DNA from: Komagataella phaffii GS115
Lineage: Eukaryota; Ascomycota; Pichiomycetes; Pichiales; Pichiaceae
Assembly (NCBI RefSeq): GCF_000027005.1
Contig: NC_012964.1
Span: forward strand, 372,001-436,000
Length of the DNA stretch: 64,000 nucleotides
Direction of reading: 5' to 3'
Shown here: piece after piece, positions 29,601-38,447 of the stretch
Numbering within the stretch: the first letter of the stretch is position 1
Layout: each line of letters starts with the position of its first letter
Made by a program: the position numbers and the translations under genes
The notes under the pieces: model-generated
Told to the model about the DNA's origin: nothing
Database searches by the model: none
Seen by the model: only the letters and a program-made list of their open reading frames with translations

Positions 29601-30401
29601 TTTCAAGAGAATGGATCGGTACAACGTCCTTCCGGGAGGACAATTATTGATGAATATGGAGCACCTTGCATACAAGAATTTAAGTTTATCGATAGAAAGA
29701 TTCTCCAGGAGACTCCCGATCTTTTACTCAGCAAAGAAAACTGGAGATACATTGACACCAGCGAGGATATTGACAAGCTGTTGAAATTGTTGAACCAGTA
29801 CGGTATACGTGAGGGAAATCTACATAAACAGTTGACAATCCTTGAACATCTTATCAAAGGCAGCATCGAAGCAAGAAGAAAGGCTTTATACCTGGATGAG
29901 AACTCTGAGGAACACGTTAGACTTCGAGACATTATTGAGAATACAGTGATACCTGAACAGACAGCTGAGGAGAACGAGGAGAAGGAAGATCCAGAAGTCT
30001 TAGAGCTGGAGAGCTCCGATAATGCGGAAAACGACGATTTAGTGGAGTTGGAGGCTGATTCCGATTCTGACTCGGCAGTGTTGCCAACAAGATCTCGACG
30101 TTCCAAGGCAGTTCGAAACACTAGAGGCACAAGAGGTTCTCGCAAGACTCCTGTGATTCATACAGAGTTAGACTTCACTCGTAAAAAAGCCCATTACGCC
30201 ACTCGTCAAACAACCAAAAGCCAAGAACGAGAAGAAAAGATCAAGATGGTCCAAGAAGCCAAGCATCAATTGGAACATCTGAAGGAGGATCGCATGATTA
30301 CCAGATGTCTGGAATGGGTCAACTCCAGTGCTATAGAAGAACTCGGACACACGCATCTTAACGGCCCCAAAAAGAAGTCCACTAATAAAAAAAGGAGATA
30401 A
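26658..30401 (+). CDS. ITC1: ISW2 chromatin remodelling complex subunit Itc1
   Basis: Acf1/WSTF-like partner of the Isw2 ATPase, which slides nucleosomes over promoters to repress transcription. The WAC domain fills about residues 20-125 (DTEIWYIPQTGEWFLNYDEY). A DDT domain lies at about 460-520 (VDELMETWAFINVYREALII). WHIM blocks are at about 620-650 (GWQIALVGVLSLVDHL) and about 824-840 (IRCIGFDRSYNRYWWF). Acidic stretches and a basic tail close the protein. 1,247 aa compares with 1,264 in yeast. ATG at 26658, starting MVLFKRK as in the family. Four chromatin genes sit in this window (HAT2-like, SPP1, ITC1, SNT2). Confidence 0.94.
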   Translation: MVLFKRKQVEVVPPQQLPDDLDTEIWYIPQTGEWFLNYDEYLDRMDYYSQKKFACEITGNSSFDFFEALKYEQEEMQAVENKFPEPVREPILRYVQFSLIPRLDQLVDDVYLHFKKEFFPGDLVNVKSAGSNRYKGIIREKARFAPITLPDGTVREGYCSYRVGLSNSDGEVTVNENQVSRDRNAFTKWYVKTFLKLTLTRSQRSGAPWVVKDQYAAKYRIPTEYPEELKKFEEEEEEDEKPSRKRRKKVSTQDSKKRVKSEFPNIFENLKETPPALSSEDTESLQRWKDRWNEVLSRCNYYLDLSADDSSDVEPRTKLNQLLGFAGVSRQLVFDPNTTNIIVTMRSYHPKTQYEPPDMFSYVESRHIKVWHYEKVFRFLKSLNVTMRKVRQQEKSTKARTESPATLIPSNTAFMSINQSANGTKDQNQSTLQPSKGSVEDLALPFQIIKDKPVTKQLDGIDHVDELMETWAFINVYREALIIDTFTLDDYITCLKWSNRSRKSSLLEEIFCSLLSCIIDTNYTKPKSNDPHHGLLITLPESLTDLLDDGDSTKEFQDDIKQENANGIVNGTENGDAVDPSIKNEKSDEEDDHESNASSTINHNAYQLLNYRKRPWQEILRDRNFKDGGWQIALVGVLSLVDHLPEYQADIEQVYEILAPEDLGVSPASVETRFYENLGINLRIKVLSIVCSLLIDSTTIRSHIDNCLEEAAKLRRERLEKMREYKLASDEAQALHKECMLILCTADTSLETSSAPQREDKKQKSRARSSDKVPLKPTDKELALAKADPKFLKLLTSRTDAMVKAQSANKEKRQLEKRLNEIDLQRIRCIGFDRSYNRYWWFENNGLPTLKNVHTTSDDEEEDGDDKEDAIEDDEDLEDVAEETYLVGRLWIQGPTDEDRRNLLLFSDEQLERWNNLVEQLEKDKEKEKITNDSFLKTEETNSNVKVEDSTTVADDSPELASKEEKTSVIDEAISKFFEFDFQENGSVQRPSGRTIIDEYGAPCIQEFKFIDRKILQETPDLLLSKENWRYIDTSEDIDKLLKLLNQYGIREGNLHKQLTILEHLIKGSIEARRKALYLDENSEEHVRLRDIIENTVIPEQTAEENEEKEDPEVLELESSDNAENDDLVELEADSDSDSAVLPTRSRRSKAVRNTRGTRGSRKTPVIHTELDFTRKKAHYATRQTTKSQEREEKIKMVQEAKHQLEHLKEDRMITRCLEWVNSSAIEELGHTHLNGPKKKSTNKKRR

Positions 30402-30550
30402 GACTTCTGTAGACCATAGAATCCACCCAATAATAAGTACCACAAGTAGGCTCACGTAATCTTTTCCTTTGCTCTGGTTCGCACCTGGCTTTATCACATT
30501 TCTCTGGTATTTTTTTCGCATCTATTTTTCCAGCCAAAGCCTTTATCAAC

Positions 30551-31519
30551 ATGAGCTCTTTCTTGACCAGAAGAAGCCCATGCTTTGTAAACTCTCTCAG
30601 GGCGTTGAGGAGATATCAGAGTGTAAAAGTCGATGGAAAGTTGAATCTGAAAACTACGCCTACGGAACTGGCTACTTCATCAACGCTGCCCAACATTGAA
30701 AAGGAGCATCTTCCAAAGCGTGATATTGACCCTAAGAGGAAACTGGAAGTGAACAAGAAGGAAACTACGGGCTACGTTATTCCTAAATGGCAAGAGGCCT
30801 TAGGTGAAGCTTTTATTGGAGTGTTTAAGGTGGATATGGACAAGATTAGATCCGGAAGTATTGGAGGTAGTAAGTACTACTATATGTGCAAAGACCAAGG
30901 TTTACAGTTTAAAAATGAGCCTTTGAGTGACACTGCCAAGTTCTATTATGAAACTCTTGGTTTAAATCGATCGTTCAGCCAATGGTTTCAAATTACAGCT
31001 CTCCATGTCTGGTTGTTGTTTGTGAGAATGCGAGCAATGCCTTTCAAATATGGTAAACTTTACCAACAGAAATTGGTAGATCGTTTGTTCAAAGACATCG
31101 AGCTTAGGCTCTCTGAAGAGATGAACGTCATGTCAGGAAGCATCAGAGATAACTACTTGAAGGACTTTGATTCTCAGTTGAGAGGTATCGTCATGTCCTA
31201 TGACGAAGCTTTGATAAGCGACGACGCTACACTGGCAGCAGCCCTGTGGAGGAATTTTTTCAATGGTGACAAGAACGTAGATCTAGTGCACGTGGAAGCC
31301 ATGGTTCGTTATATCAGAATGCAACTGTACGTGCTAGATAAGACCTCAGACCGTGAGTTTGGATTCGGGGATTTCCAGTTCGTCAAGCCTAACGAGGTGG
31401 TAGAGCCATTAACTAAGGAGAACGAAGATCTTTTGAGGAAAAAGGTGAGAGAAAAGTATGAGCCTTTAGAGGGAAAACAGTTGCCCAGTAATCGGTCAGT
31501 TTTATCCTTGGAGGAATAA
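30551..31519 (+). CDS. CBP3: Cytochrome bc1 assembly factor Cbp3
   Basis: Ubiquinol-cytochrome c chaperone family protein. With Cbp6 it binds the mitoribosome exit tunnel and newly made cytochrome b. A basic presequence (MSSFLTRRSPCFVNSLRALRR) is followed by a variable segment, then the chaperone domain from about residue 130 to 290. Recognisable blocks are FYYETLGLNRSFSQWFQIT, HVWLLFVRMRAM and NFFNGDKNVDLVHVEAMVRY. 322 aa matches the yeast protein (335). ATG at 30551, 149 bp after the ITC1 stop on the same strand. Confidence 0.92.
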   Translation: MSSFLTRRSPCFVNSLRALRRYQSVKVDGKLNLKTTPTELATSSTLPNIEKEHLPKRDIDPKRKLEVNKKETTGYVIPKWQEALGEAFIGVFKVDMDKIRSGSIGGSKYYYMCKDQGLQFKNEPLSDTAKFYYETLGLNRSFSQWFQITALHVWLLFVRMRAMPFKYGKLYQQKLVDRLFKDIELRLSEEMNVMSGSIRDNYLKDFDSQLRGIVMSYDEALISDDATLAAALWRNFFNGDKNVDLVHVEAMVRYIRMQLYVLDKTSDREFGFGDFQFVKPNEVVEPLTKENEDLLRKKVREKYEPLEGKQLPSNRSVLSLEE

Positions 31520-31743
31520 CTCCAGGAGTATGGGTTTAGTATTTATATGTAAATAGGATTTAAGTGCAATGATATAGACTGGTGAGTCTTACCAGGATTG
31601 GACAACCCGACTAAGCAAACGGAGTTGATGTAGTAGGCCTATTCTGAAAGGTGAGTCTTGGGAGAGAAAACTGGGGGGAAAAAGTATTCCCTCGAACTCA
31701 TAATCATCTATCAATATCTCACTTCATCCAAGGCAGAGTCAAA

Positions 31744-32439
31744 ATGAAGTTGACCCCAGATGTTGTCCAGAACGCTTCGATATATACGGATCCAGAGAAG
31801 CAGAGGGTGTTGATGTTAAGGAACAAAAACATATTCATGATAGAGAACTTGGGAGTGCTCAACAACAACAATAGCACCATCATTGAAGCTATCGACTTTA
31901 CAGGCAATGACATCAGGCACTTGGGTAACATTCCTTATTCTCCCAGATTGAAAACAATCCTCATAGCAAAGAACAGTGTACGAAGCATACAGTCGAATCT
32001 TGCTCAGAATGTTCCTAATGTTGAAAGCATTGTACTAATAAACAACAAAATCAAGAGCTTAACAAGCTTGGAACCGCTAGTTCAAGCTAAAAGGCTGAAA
32101 AATCTTTATTTAATGGAAAACCCGGTGACGTCTCACAAGTACTACAGATTGTGGGTGATTTGGAGAATATCCAGCCTAAAAATCTTGGACTTTAAAAAGA
32201 TCAAAGACAAAGAAAGAACCCAAAGCAGTGAGCTCTTCGGGCAACATGACTCTCCTACGGAATTGGCAAATGAAATATTGAAAGATGCCATATCAAACGG
32301 CCCTGCAACACAAGAGGAGTCCAACGAGACCTTCACGCTTACTGAAGAGGAAAGAGAGGAGCTGAAAACGCAACTGGCGAATGCAACTACATTGGCTGAA
32401 ATAAGCAAGATTGAACAGCTGATCAAACAGGTGTCCTAG
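31744..32439 (+). CDS. LEA1: U2 snRNP protein Lea1 (U2A')
   Basis: Leucine-rich-repeat protein that joins U2B'' (Msl1) on stem-loop IV of U2 snRNA in the spliceosome. The start MKLTPDVVQNA is typical of U2A'. LRR segments follow (IEAIDFTGNDIRHLGNIP, LKTILIAKNSVRSI, VESIVLINNKIKSL, LKNLYLMENPVTSHKYYRLW), then a cap with LKILDFKKIKDKER. 231 aa compares with 238 in yeast. The frame is open upstream from 31651, but the ATG at 31744 is the first in frame and fits the family start. Its stop is 44 bp from that of convergent SNT2. Confidence 0.93.
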   Translation: MKLTPDVVQNASIYTDPEKQRVLMLRNKNIFMIENLGVLNNNNSTIIEAIDFTGNDIRHLGNIPYSPRLKTILIAKNSVRSIQSNLAQNVPNVESIVLINNKIKSLTSLEPLVQAKRLKNLYLMENPVTSHKYYRLWVIWRISSLKILDFKKIKDKERTQSSELFGQHDSPTELANEILKDAISNGPATQEESNETFTLTEEEREELKTQLANATTLAEISKIEQLIKQVS

Positions 32440-32483
32440 ACTTCTGACGGTAATTGAAATACATAGACTCCTTATATTTACAC

Positions 32484-35400
32484 CTAATCATTAACTATCT
32501 GTAGCCTGGAAAGATCTAGCCTTTCAGTGAATCTTTTCAGGTTGGGAATCTCTCGATTCTGTTGAGGTCCATAATGGCAACTATGGCATTCAACTTTCGA
32601 GTTGTTCTCTGCTTGACTATCTTCATGGTAAGGATACCATATTGGTGACTGGATACCATTACAACGCTGACAAGAGAGCTTGACGCTGTTATTTTTCGAT
32701 TCAGGAGAAACGCTGTTCAAGATGTTCTGAAATAGTGGTGATGGGTTCAATACTATCCTTTTCTCGGTTAGATCAGGGGCAATCTCTCGTTGAATGATTT
32801 TAGAATGCAGTTGCAATGAATCCGCAGATTTGCTGACCTTCAAAAATTGACTCAAGACCAATACGAAAGGTTTACCAATTTGGTTCAAAAGAGTTCCATG
32901 GGCCCGCAATGGCACAAAGTTCTTGGGGAGAGTGGAAATAGGATGACTATTGCAAATAAGACATTGACTAGGGAGCCCACAAACCTCATCACTGATTTTG
33001 ATGGCATCTCGATTATCAGAGCTGTTGTCAATCAAAAATCCAAACATACAGCCTGCAACGTCCACAGCGCAGGTTAGATGCATTTCCTTTTTACATAGAT
33101 GACAGTCTGCCATGCCTCCTCCACGGACACCACAAATTCCACAACTCAAATTAGTATTCTTATGCAAGACTGCCTCTACCCCCTGAATTGGCTGCATTGC
33201 AGCTGGATTACCGAAAGTTATGCCCTTTGTAAAAAGAGCACAGATAACATGGGCCCAGTCGTCAGACGTTGTTCGCTTCAAGCAATCAGGAATGGCATTT
33301 GGCTGCCCAGTAATGCAGGCATCATGATCAATCTCTCTAGCATTACAAAGCATGCAAGAGTAGTAAGTTGATATCAAAGGATGTAAATCATTGCTGCACG
33401 GATCGCAGCACCATTTGTAGTTGTAATATCCACTCTCCATCTGAAATGAGTTTCCCTCAATCTTTGTATCCATACCATAACACGAAGCATGAACATTAAG
33501 ACCACAATTTATGCAAATCAGCATTTCATTGATATCATCAAAGGTGCGACAGACGCTACATGGTCTCGATTGCAGGTCATAGAGTGGTAAACTCATATTC
33601 TTGGAAGTCAAGCCAGGAAGTTGTGCAGACTTCAAAAGCTTCCACACTTTTTTGTTATCTTCTATTGGGTTGCCTGGCCTTATGGATTTCATTATTCGTT
33701 TGATCGTATCCAATGTTAAGTTGGAAATTTCATAATCACTGGCATAGCGGTTGAACAGTTTTCTCCAAGGAAGAAAAGAGGCCAACTCTGAAACTGCGAA
33801 GGGCAATTTTGCTTCCTCGATGGCCTTGTCAGAGACTAATGGTTGTTTTTGAGGTGGCAGTTTCTTGGGAGCTATTTTTAGCAATTTATTTGAATCTTTA
33901 GGTTCTTTATTAGCCTTAACTTTTGTAGTAGTGGCCAAAGATGATTTGTCTTGCTTTGTACTGTCTTTCGATCTTGATTTCTTGGTTAAAGGTTTTGTGG
34001 AGTCACCCTTTAGTTTCGGATCAGGAGATTTCTTCTCAACCTTCTTTCTCTTTACCTTTTGCTTTTGCTCAGGATTAGTCACAACCTTCTTGGATTCAGT
34101 CTTTTTGGTTGCTGCCTTCTTGTTATCCGCCTTCTTTGGCTCCGATTTTTTAGATTCAAGCTTAATTTGTTCTGTTTTGTTCTTTTCCTTATCTTGTTTC
34201 GACCTCTTCACTGAACCATTCTGCTTCGTTGTTGGAGATTCGTAATCATCAGCCTTTCTTTTGCTTCCAATCTTTCTTGGGTGTTGTCTATACATTTCTC
34301 TGGCTTTAATGATTGCTTCATTATCTCTGACCAGCTCTGATTCAATCTTCTTTTTCCATGCAGCACCTGCCTTAGGGGTAGGTTTCTCGTTTGGTTCTTC
34401 CCAAACGACTCCATAACGTCTCCAAAGACGAGCGCATCGCATACAAAGAGCTATTCGGGATCCATTTTCGGAAATTTCTGCACCGCTCACCTTGAACCAC
34501 TGCGTCGAGTGATTTGAATGGCAGTACTTGCACTCAAAACGCTGCGCTTTTATCTTCTTGGAATCAAAAGCAGAATCATCCCCTGAGTCGTTAATGTCCT
34601 CAGGTGTGCCTTTAGTCGTCTTTATTGCTGCTTTAATTTTGTTCTTGTGTCTTCCTTCGAAATTATCCCATATCCGATGCCCATTAGGAGTTTTCTTCCA
34701 AAGGTAATAAAACCTGACGATGTCAGGGCATTTCTGTGTTCCCACTGCTTGATAGACAGGATATAGTTCACTACCATATTTTTTCACTGCAGCCTCAAAC
34801 TTTTCAAGCTCTTCTGGCGTTAATGTAGGCTCCTTTACCGAATCTCGAGTAAGCTTTTTGACTTCCTCAAATGCCTTTATAGGGTCGTAATTGCTGTCCA
34901 TAAGGAATTTCAATATAGCATCCATAAAATTGGGAGTTTTCCGGTACAATCCCAGCTTATCTGAAACCTCAGAACATTTCTCAATATAAGACTCTACCAT
35001 ATCACTCTGGTCCTTTGGTTGCCTCCACATCAACACCGCCGTATCGTCACCGCCTCTCTCAATGTATCCTCTTGGTCTTGGCAGCAGCCAAGGAGGATAT
35101 GTATCTGGTGTTTGGCCTTTGTATTCATCTGGAACTTTCAACACATTGGCGTCCTCAATAACGGAAATGGGAGGAGGGCTGACCTTGGATTTGGATTTGA
35201 AATATCGTTGCTTTTTCTTGTGTGAATCTACTACCTTTCCGTCATCGTCAAGTTTGTCGTAATACTTTAAAGGGTGTCCAAACCAGTCGGGGATATAGTT
35301 GCATTGGTGTTTAGCACCCAGTCTGGAAGCAGCTCGTGGGTATGGTCTATCTTGTAGATCCAGTGCGTCCTCTAGTTTTGCATGAACACCTAGATACCTA

Positions 35401-36575
35401 TACGGCCATTCTTCCAGCTTTCGTCGTTCTTCAAGAGAATGCGTGGAGTCATTTTCAAGGAACTGAATGGCTGCTTCCTCATAATGCGGTAAAGAACTTG
35501 GCGTAGATTGTCTTTCGACTTCGTTCTTTTCATCGTCTTCAACTTCGTCGTCCTTATCATCATCGACTGAATCTTCCAATAATTTTCCTCTTCTTTCACT
35601 TAGTTCAACCTCCATGTCTCTTGAACACTTTGCACAGTACCATCCAAACCCTCTTTTCGGCTTAGATAAGATAGGTGGATCAAGACACAACATATGGTAG
35701 TATTTTTCACAGTTTAAACAGTGAACACTGTCCATGTTGCTACACCATTGGTAGCATTTCTCACAGTTTTTCGGAGCTGATAACAGAGTCTGTGCCTTAC
35801 CAGTTTCCACAAACACATATTCAAATCTCTTATTCAAAGCTCGGTAGTAATTCTCGGGCAAGTGATCTAAGGACTTGGTAGGCAAAACGTCGTACAGTTT
35901 AATCATGTACCGATCAAACAGTTTTTCAAAGTAAAAGCAGTTGGGAGTTTGCTTGAATTCGTCCAAGTTCGCAATCTCCGATTTATGCTTGATAGTCACA
36001 GTTCCTCTATAGCTTTGTATTGGACAGTTGTCTGTATGCATTGTGGCGTAAAGTAGTCTTGAATCGGTCGACCTCTTCACAAGATCTCTTGGTCTGTAAT
36101 ACCAATTTATCTTGAACATGAAGTTCTTTGCGTCTTGAGGATTATCAGTGAAATTCTCCTTTTTTTCAAACCCTAAGATCCTGCCAATATAGTACGGCTC
36201 ACCCGCAGGTTCACTGATCATGTATATACATTGGCCTTTACTAATTGGCTGTCTATTTTTGAGGATCAGAGTGTTCTCTGATATTATGGCCCCTTCAAGA
36301 TCCAGCACATTGTTGAACCTATCTTGCTTTTTGACCGGAGGCTGCCAGTTTAAAGGAACCTCTTCGTCTATGGGAACGTATATGGAAGGATTGGCTGTGT
36401 CTAAATTGGGGGTCTCACTTGTATTCGCAGTGGAAGGAGGTGTGACTTTCTTCTGTCTTTTGGAAGGAGACTTCGAAATGCTCTTGTGAAGCATAGCATC
36501 GTACTCCTTCTCTGTCGCCTCTTTGTAGTTAACCTTCAGGCTTGCTGACCGTTTTGGTCTTGCTCCAGACGACAT
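32484..36575 (-). CDS. SNT2: BAH/PHD/SANT chromatin protein Snt2
   Basis: Subunit of the Snt2C histone deacetylase and E3 complex that acts in oxidative-stress gene control and histone turnover. Domains in order: BAH (about 90-245, GQCIYMISEPAGEPYYIGRI), PHD1 (about 275-320, CEKCYQW through WYCAKC), SANT/ELM2-like region (about 555-660, VRFYYLWKKTPNGHRIW), a GATA-like finger (about 675-715, CKYCHSNHSTQWFK and CMRCARLW), a Lys-rich linker, then a PHD/extended PHD module (about 990-1230). 1,363 aa is close to yeast Snt2 (1,403). ATG at 36575. It is divergent from CEG1. The Lys-rich linker is low complexity and explains long antisense open frames. Confidence 0.92.
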   Translation of the reverse strand: MSSGARPKRSASLKVNYKEATEKEYDAMLHKSISKSPSKRQKKVTPPSTANTSETPNLDTANPSIYVPIDEEVPLNWQPPVKKQDRFNNVLDLEGAIISENTLILKNRQPISKGQCIYMISEPAGEPYYIGRILGFEKKENFTDNPQDAKNFMFKINWYYRPRDLVKRSTDSRLLYATMHTDNCPIQSYRGTVTIKHKSEIANLDEFKQTPNCFYFEKLFDRYMIKLYDVLPTKSLDHLPENYYRALNKRFEYVFVETGKAQTLLSAPKNCEKCYQWCSNMDSVHCLNCEKYYHMLCLDPPILSKPKRGFGWYCAKCSRDMEVELSERRGKLLEDSVDDDKDDEVEDDEKNEVERQSTPSSLPHYEEAAIQFLENDSTHSLEERRKLEEWPYRYLGVHAKLEDALDLQDRPYPRAASRLGAKHQCNYIPDWFGHPLKYYDKLDDDGKVVDSHKKKQRYFKSKSKVSPPPISVIEDANVLKVPDEYKGQTPDTYPPWLLPRPRGYIERGGDDTAVLMWRQPKDQSDMVESYIEKCSEVSDKLGLYRKTPNFMDAILKFLMDSNYDPIKAFEEVKKLTRDSVKEPTLTPEELEKFEAAVKKYGSELYPVYQAVGTQKCPDIVRFYYLWKKTPNGHRIWDNFEGRHKNKIKAAIKTTKGTPEDINDSGDDSAFDSKKIKAQRFECKYCHSNHSTQWFKVSGAEISENGSRIALCMRCARLWRRYGVVWEEPNEKPTPKAGAAWKKKIESELVRDNEAIIKAREMYRQHPRKIGSKRKADDYESPTTKQNGSVKRSKQDKEKNKTEQIKLESKKSEPKKADNKKAATKKTESKKVVTNPEQKQKVKRKKVEKKSPDPKLKGDSTKPLTKKSRSKDSTKQDKSSLATTTKVKANKEPKDSNKLLKIAPKKLPPQKQPLVSDKAIEEAKLPFAVSELASFLPWRKLFNRYASDYEISNLTLDTIKRIMKSIRPGNPIEDNKKVWKLLKSAQLPGLTSKNMSLPLYDLQSRPCSVCRTFDDINEMLICINCGLNVHASCYGMDTKIEGNSFQMESGYYNYKWCCDPCSNDLHPLISTYYSCMLCNAREIDHDACITGQPNAIPDCLKRTTSDDWAHVICALFTKGITFGNPAAMQPIQGVEAVLHKNTNLSCGICGVRGGGMADCHLCKKEMHLTCAVDVAGCMFGFLIDNSSDNRDAIKISDEVCGLPSQCLICNSHPISTLPKNFVPLRAHGTLLNQIGKPFVLVLSQFLKVSKSADSLQLHSKIIQREIAPDLTEKRIVLNPSPLFQNILNSVSPESKNNSVKLSCQRCNGIQSPIWYPYHEDSQAENNSKVECHSCHYGPQQNREIPNLKRFTERLDLSRLQIVND

Positions 36576-36873
36576 GTTATGGACAGAGAGAGCAAGAATG
36601 GGAAATTATTGATCCAGTTGCCCTTTCAGGTTACTCTGAAAACGGACAAGAATAAAGTGGAAGGAGATCTTTGGAAGGGATCAGGCGGGAGGGGACCGCC
36701 TGTAAGACATTTTTTTCCCCTGCTGGGCGGACCGCTTTTTCCATGACGCCAACATGGAATGTGTGAAATGCATTTTCGTGCCATTTACCTTCGCGGGTTA
36801 GGCTTCTGTCTAACTTCCATCTGACAACAGTCTGCAAGTATACCCCATTTTTCCAGATTATAGCAAGTTGATC
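36576..36873. other. Divergent SNT2-CEG1 promoter
   Basis: 298 bp between start codons. It contains two GC-rich inverted repeats with GCGG/CCGC arms (36682-36702 and 36727-36735), separated by a T/C run. No gene seen. Confidence 0.6.
36682..36702. promoter_or_regulatory. Inverted repeat CAGGCGG-N7-CCGCCTG
   Basis: Perfect 7-bp arms flank the spacer gagggga. A second odd palindrome, GCGGACCGC, lies at 36727-36735. Both contain inverted CGG triplets, the kind of site bound by dimeric Zn2Cys6 regulators. The factor is unknown. The site is 107 bp from the SNT2 ATG and 172 bp from the CEG1 ATG. Confidence 0.45.
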
Positions 36874-38301
36874 ATGGTTGAAATGGAAGAGCGAGATGTT
36901 CCAACGATTCCCGGAGAGCCTCTTGGTCAAGAAATGACTAGGTTTTTGAAGGGAGTCGTCAGCACCATCACCAGAGTTCCTCCTACTACCTTCCCTGGGT
37001 CGCAGCCCGTAAGCTTTCAAAGAGTCCATTTGGAGGACAACTTGATGAATAAGGATTACTACGTGTGTGAGAAATCTGATGGCCTGCGCTGTCTGCTTTT
37101 GACGCTATTACACCCAGAAACCGGGGATGAGGGAACATTTTTGATCACCCGAGCTAATGAGTATTTTATGGTACCAAATTTTCATTTTCCTTTAAGCCCA
37201 AATGATTTTTCCAAACCTCACAATGGGACGATTGTGGATGGCGAACTTGTCTTGAGCAGAACGCCCGAAGGCACCAAACAATTGAGGTACCTGATTTTCG
37301 ACTGTCTTGCCTACAACGGAGAGTCTGTCATGAATAAACTGACTCCCAAGAGACTTTACTACGCAAGTGAATTGTTCTACAAACCATATAGAAAACTAAG
37401 AGAAAAACATCCTGTTGACTGTCAGAATTTTCCATTTAAATTGTACTTCAAGGATATGACTGAACCGTTCAAGATCTCCAAGATATTTCAGCAGTTGCAC
37501 AACCTGTCCTATGTTTCTGATGGTCTTATATTGACATGTTCAGAGACCCCGTATGTGGTCGGAACAGATTCTACATTGTTGAAGTGGAAACCTGCGGAGG
37601 AAAATACCATTGATTTCAAGCTTTTGCTGGAGTTCCCCAAGTATGAAGATGAAGACGTTCCTGAAGGTCCAGATCGAGTCTACCCTGATTACGACTCCAA
37701 GCCGACTATATATTTGTATGAGTGGGTAGGTGGACAATCTGCCGTCAACTCCACTGATCCTGAGAAGTACGAGGCTGATTTTTCGAAGCACCAAGAGTTC
37801 GGCCAGCTTACTCTTACAGATGAAGAATGGCAAGAATTGAAGGAGTCTGGTGAAAGGTTCAATGGTAGAATAGCAGAGGTGAATCAGGATAAAAGTAAGC
37901 ATTGGAGACTCCTTCGGTTTAGAGACGATAAATTGAATGCCAACCACTACACTGTTGTGGGGAAAGTAATACAATCTATCAGAGATGGGGTGACGAAAGA
38001 AGAATTGATTCAAGCACAGGAGCAAATACGTAAGAACTGGGAAATTCGTCAAAGAAGAAGAAAAGAGATGGCAGCAGGTGCTGCTGCTAACGGTGGACAA
38101 ACATCCCATAGGTCTGCCCCTGCTCCTGTTAAACCACCCACACAACAAAGACCGCAACCAGTGCCCCAACAGAAACCCACAACTGAATTGAAAAGGCCAT
38201 TAGAAGATCAAGAATCTTCCGATGACGCATTGGATGAATTTCCAACGTATGACAGATCACCAAGCCCTGATTATTCCCGAAAAAAGGTTAAAGGAGAGTA
38301 G
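36874..38301 (+). CDS. CEG1: mRNA capping enzyme guanylyltransferase Ceg1
   Basis: Nuclear enzyme that adds the GMP cap to nascent mRNA through a lysyl-GMP intermediate. The active-site motif is EKSDGLR, with nucleophile Lys67. Other family motifs are TIVDGELVL (III-like), DGLILT, LLKWKPAEENTIDFKL (V) and RFRDDKLNANH (VI). The C-terminal OB fold is followed by a Pro/Gln-rich and acidic tail. 475 aa compares with 459 in yeast. The start is the ATG at 36874; two codons further upstream remain open, beginning with TTG. Confidence 0.96.
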   Translation: MVEMEERDVPTIPGEPLGQEMTRFLKGVVSTITRVPPTTFPGSQPVSFQRVHLEDNLMNKDYYVCEKSDGLRCLLLTLLHPETGDEGTFLITRANEYFMVPNFHFPLSPNDFSKPHNGTIVDGELVLSRTPEGTKQLRYLIFDCLAYNGESVMNKLTPKRLYYASELFYKPYRKLREKHPVDCQNFPFKLYFKDMTEPFKISKIFQQLHNLSYVSDGLILTCSETPYVVGTDSTLLKWKPAEENTIDFKLLLEFPKYEDEDVPEGPDRVYPDYDSKPTIYLYEWVGGQSAVNSTDPEKYEADFSKHQEFGQLTLTDEEWQELKESGERFNGRIAEVNQDKSKHWRLLRFRDDKLNANHYTVVGKVIQSIRDGVTKEELIQAQEQIRKNWEIRQRRRKEMAAGAAANGGQTSHRSAPAPVKPPTQQRPQPVPQQKPTTELKRPLEDQESSDDALDEFPTYDRSPSPDYSRKKVKGE

Positions 38302-38447
38302 GACTATTATTGCCTCTCCGTTTGTATTATATGTATTGTATATAAAAAAATGTAAAGCTTTCAAAGCATTAATTATTACAACGACATCATTCCTTTAAAG
38401 TTGTTAGTTATTTACATGAGGATACTAAATGCTTCAGGAGGACTGGT

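Noticed and set aside
33865..34245. Hydrophobic 126-codon plus-strand open frame inside SNT2
   Set aside because: It is the antisense of the Lys-rich linker (AAG/AAA read backwards gives Phe/Leu/Ser), so the membrane-like look is an artefact.
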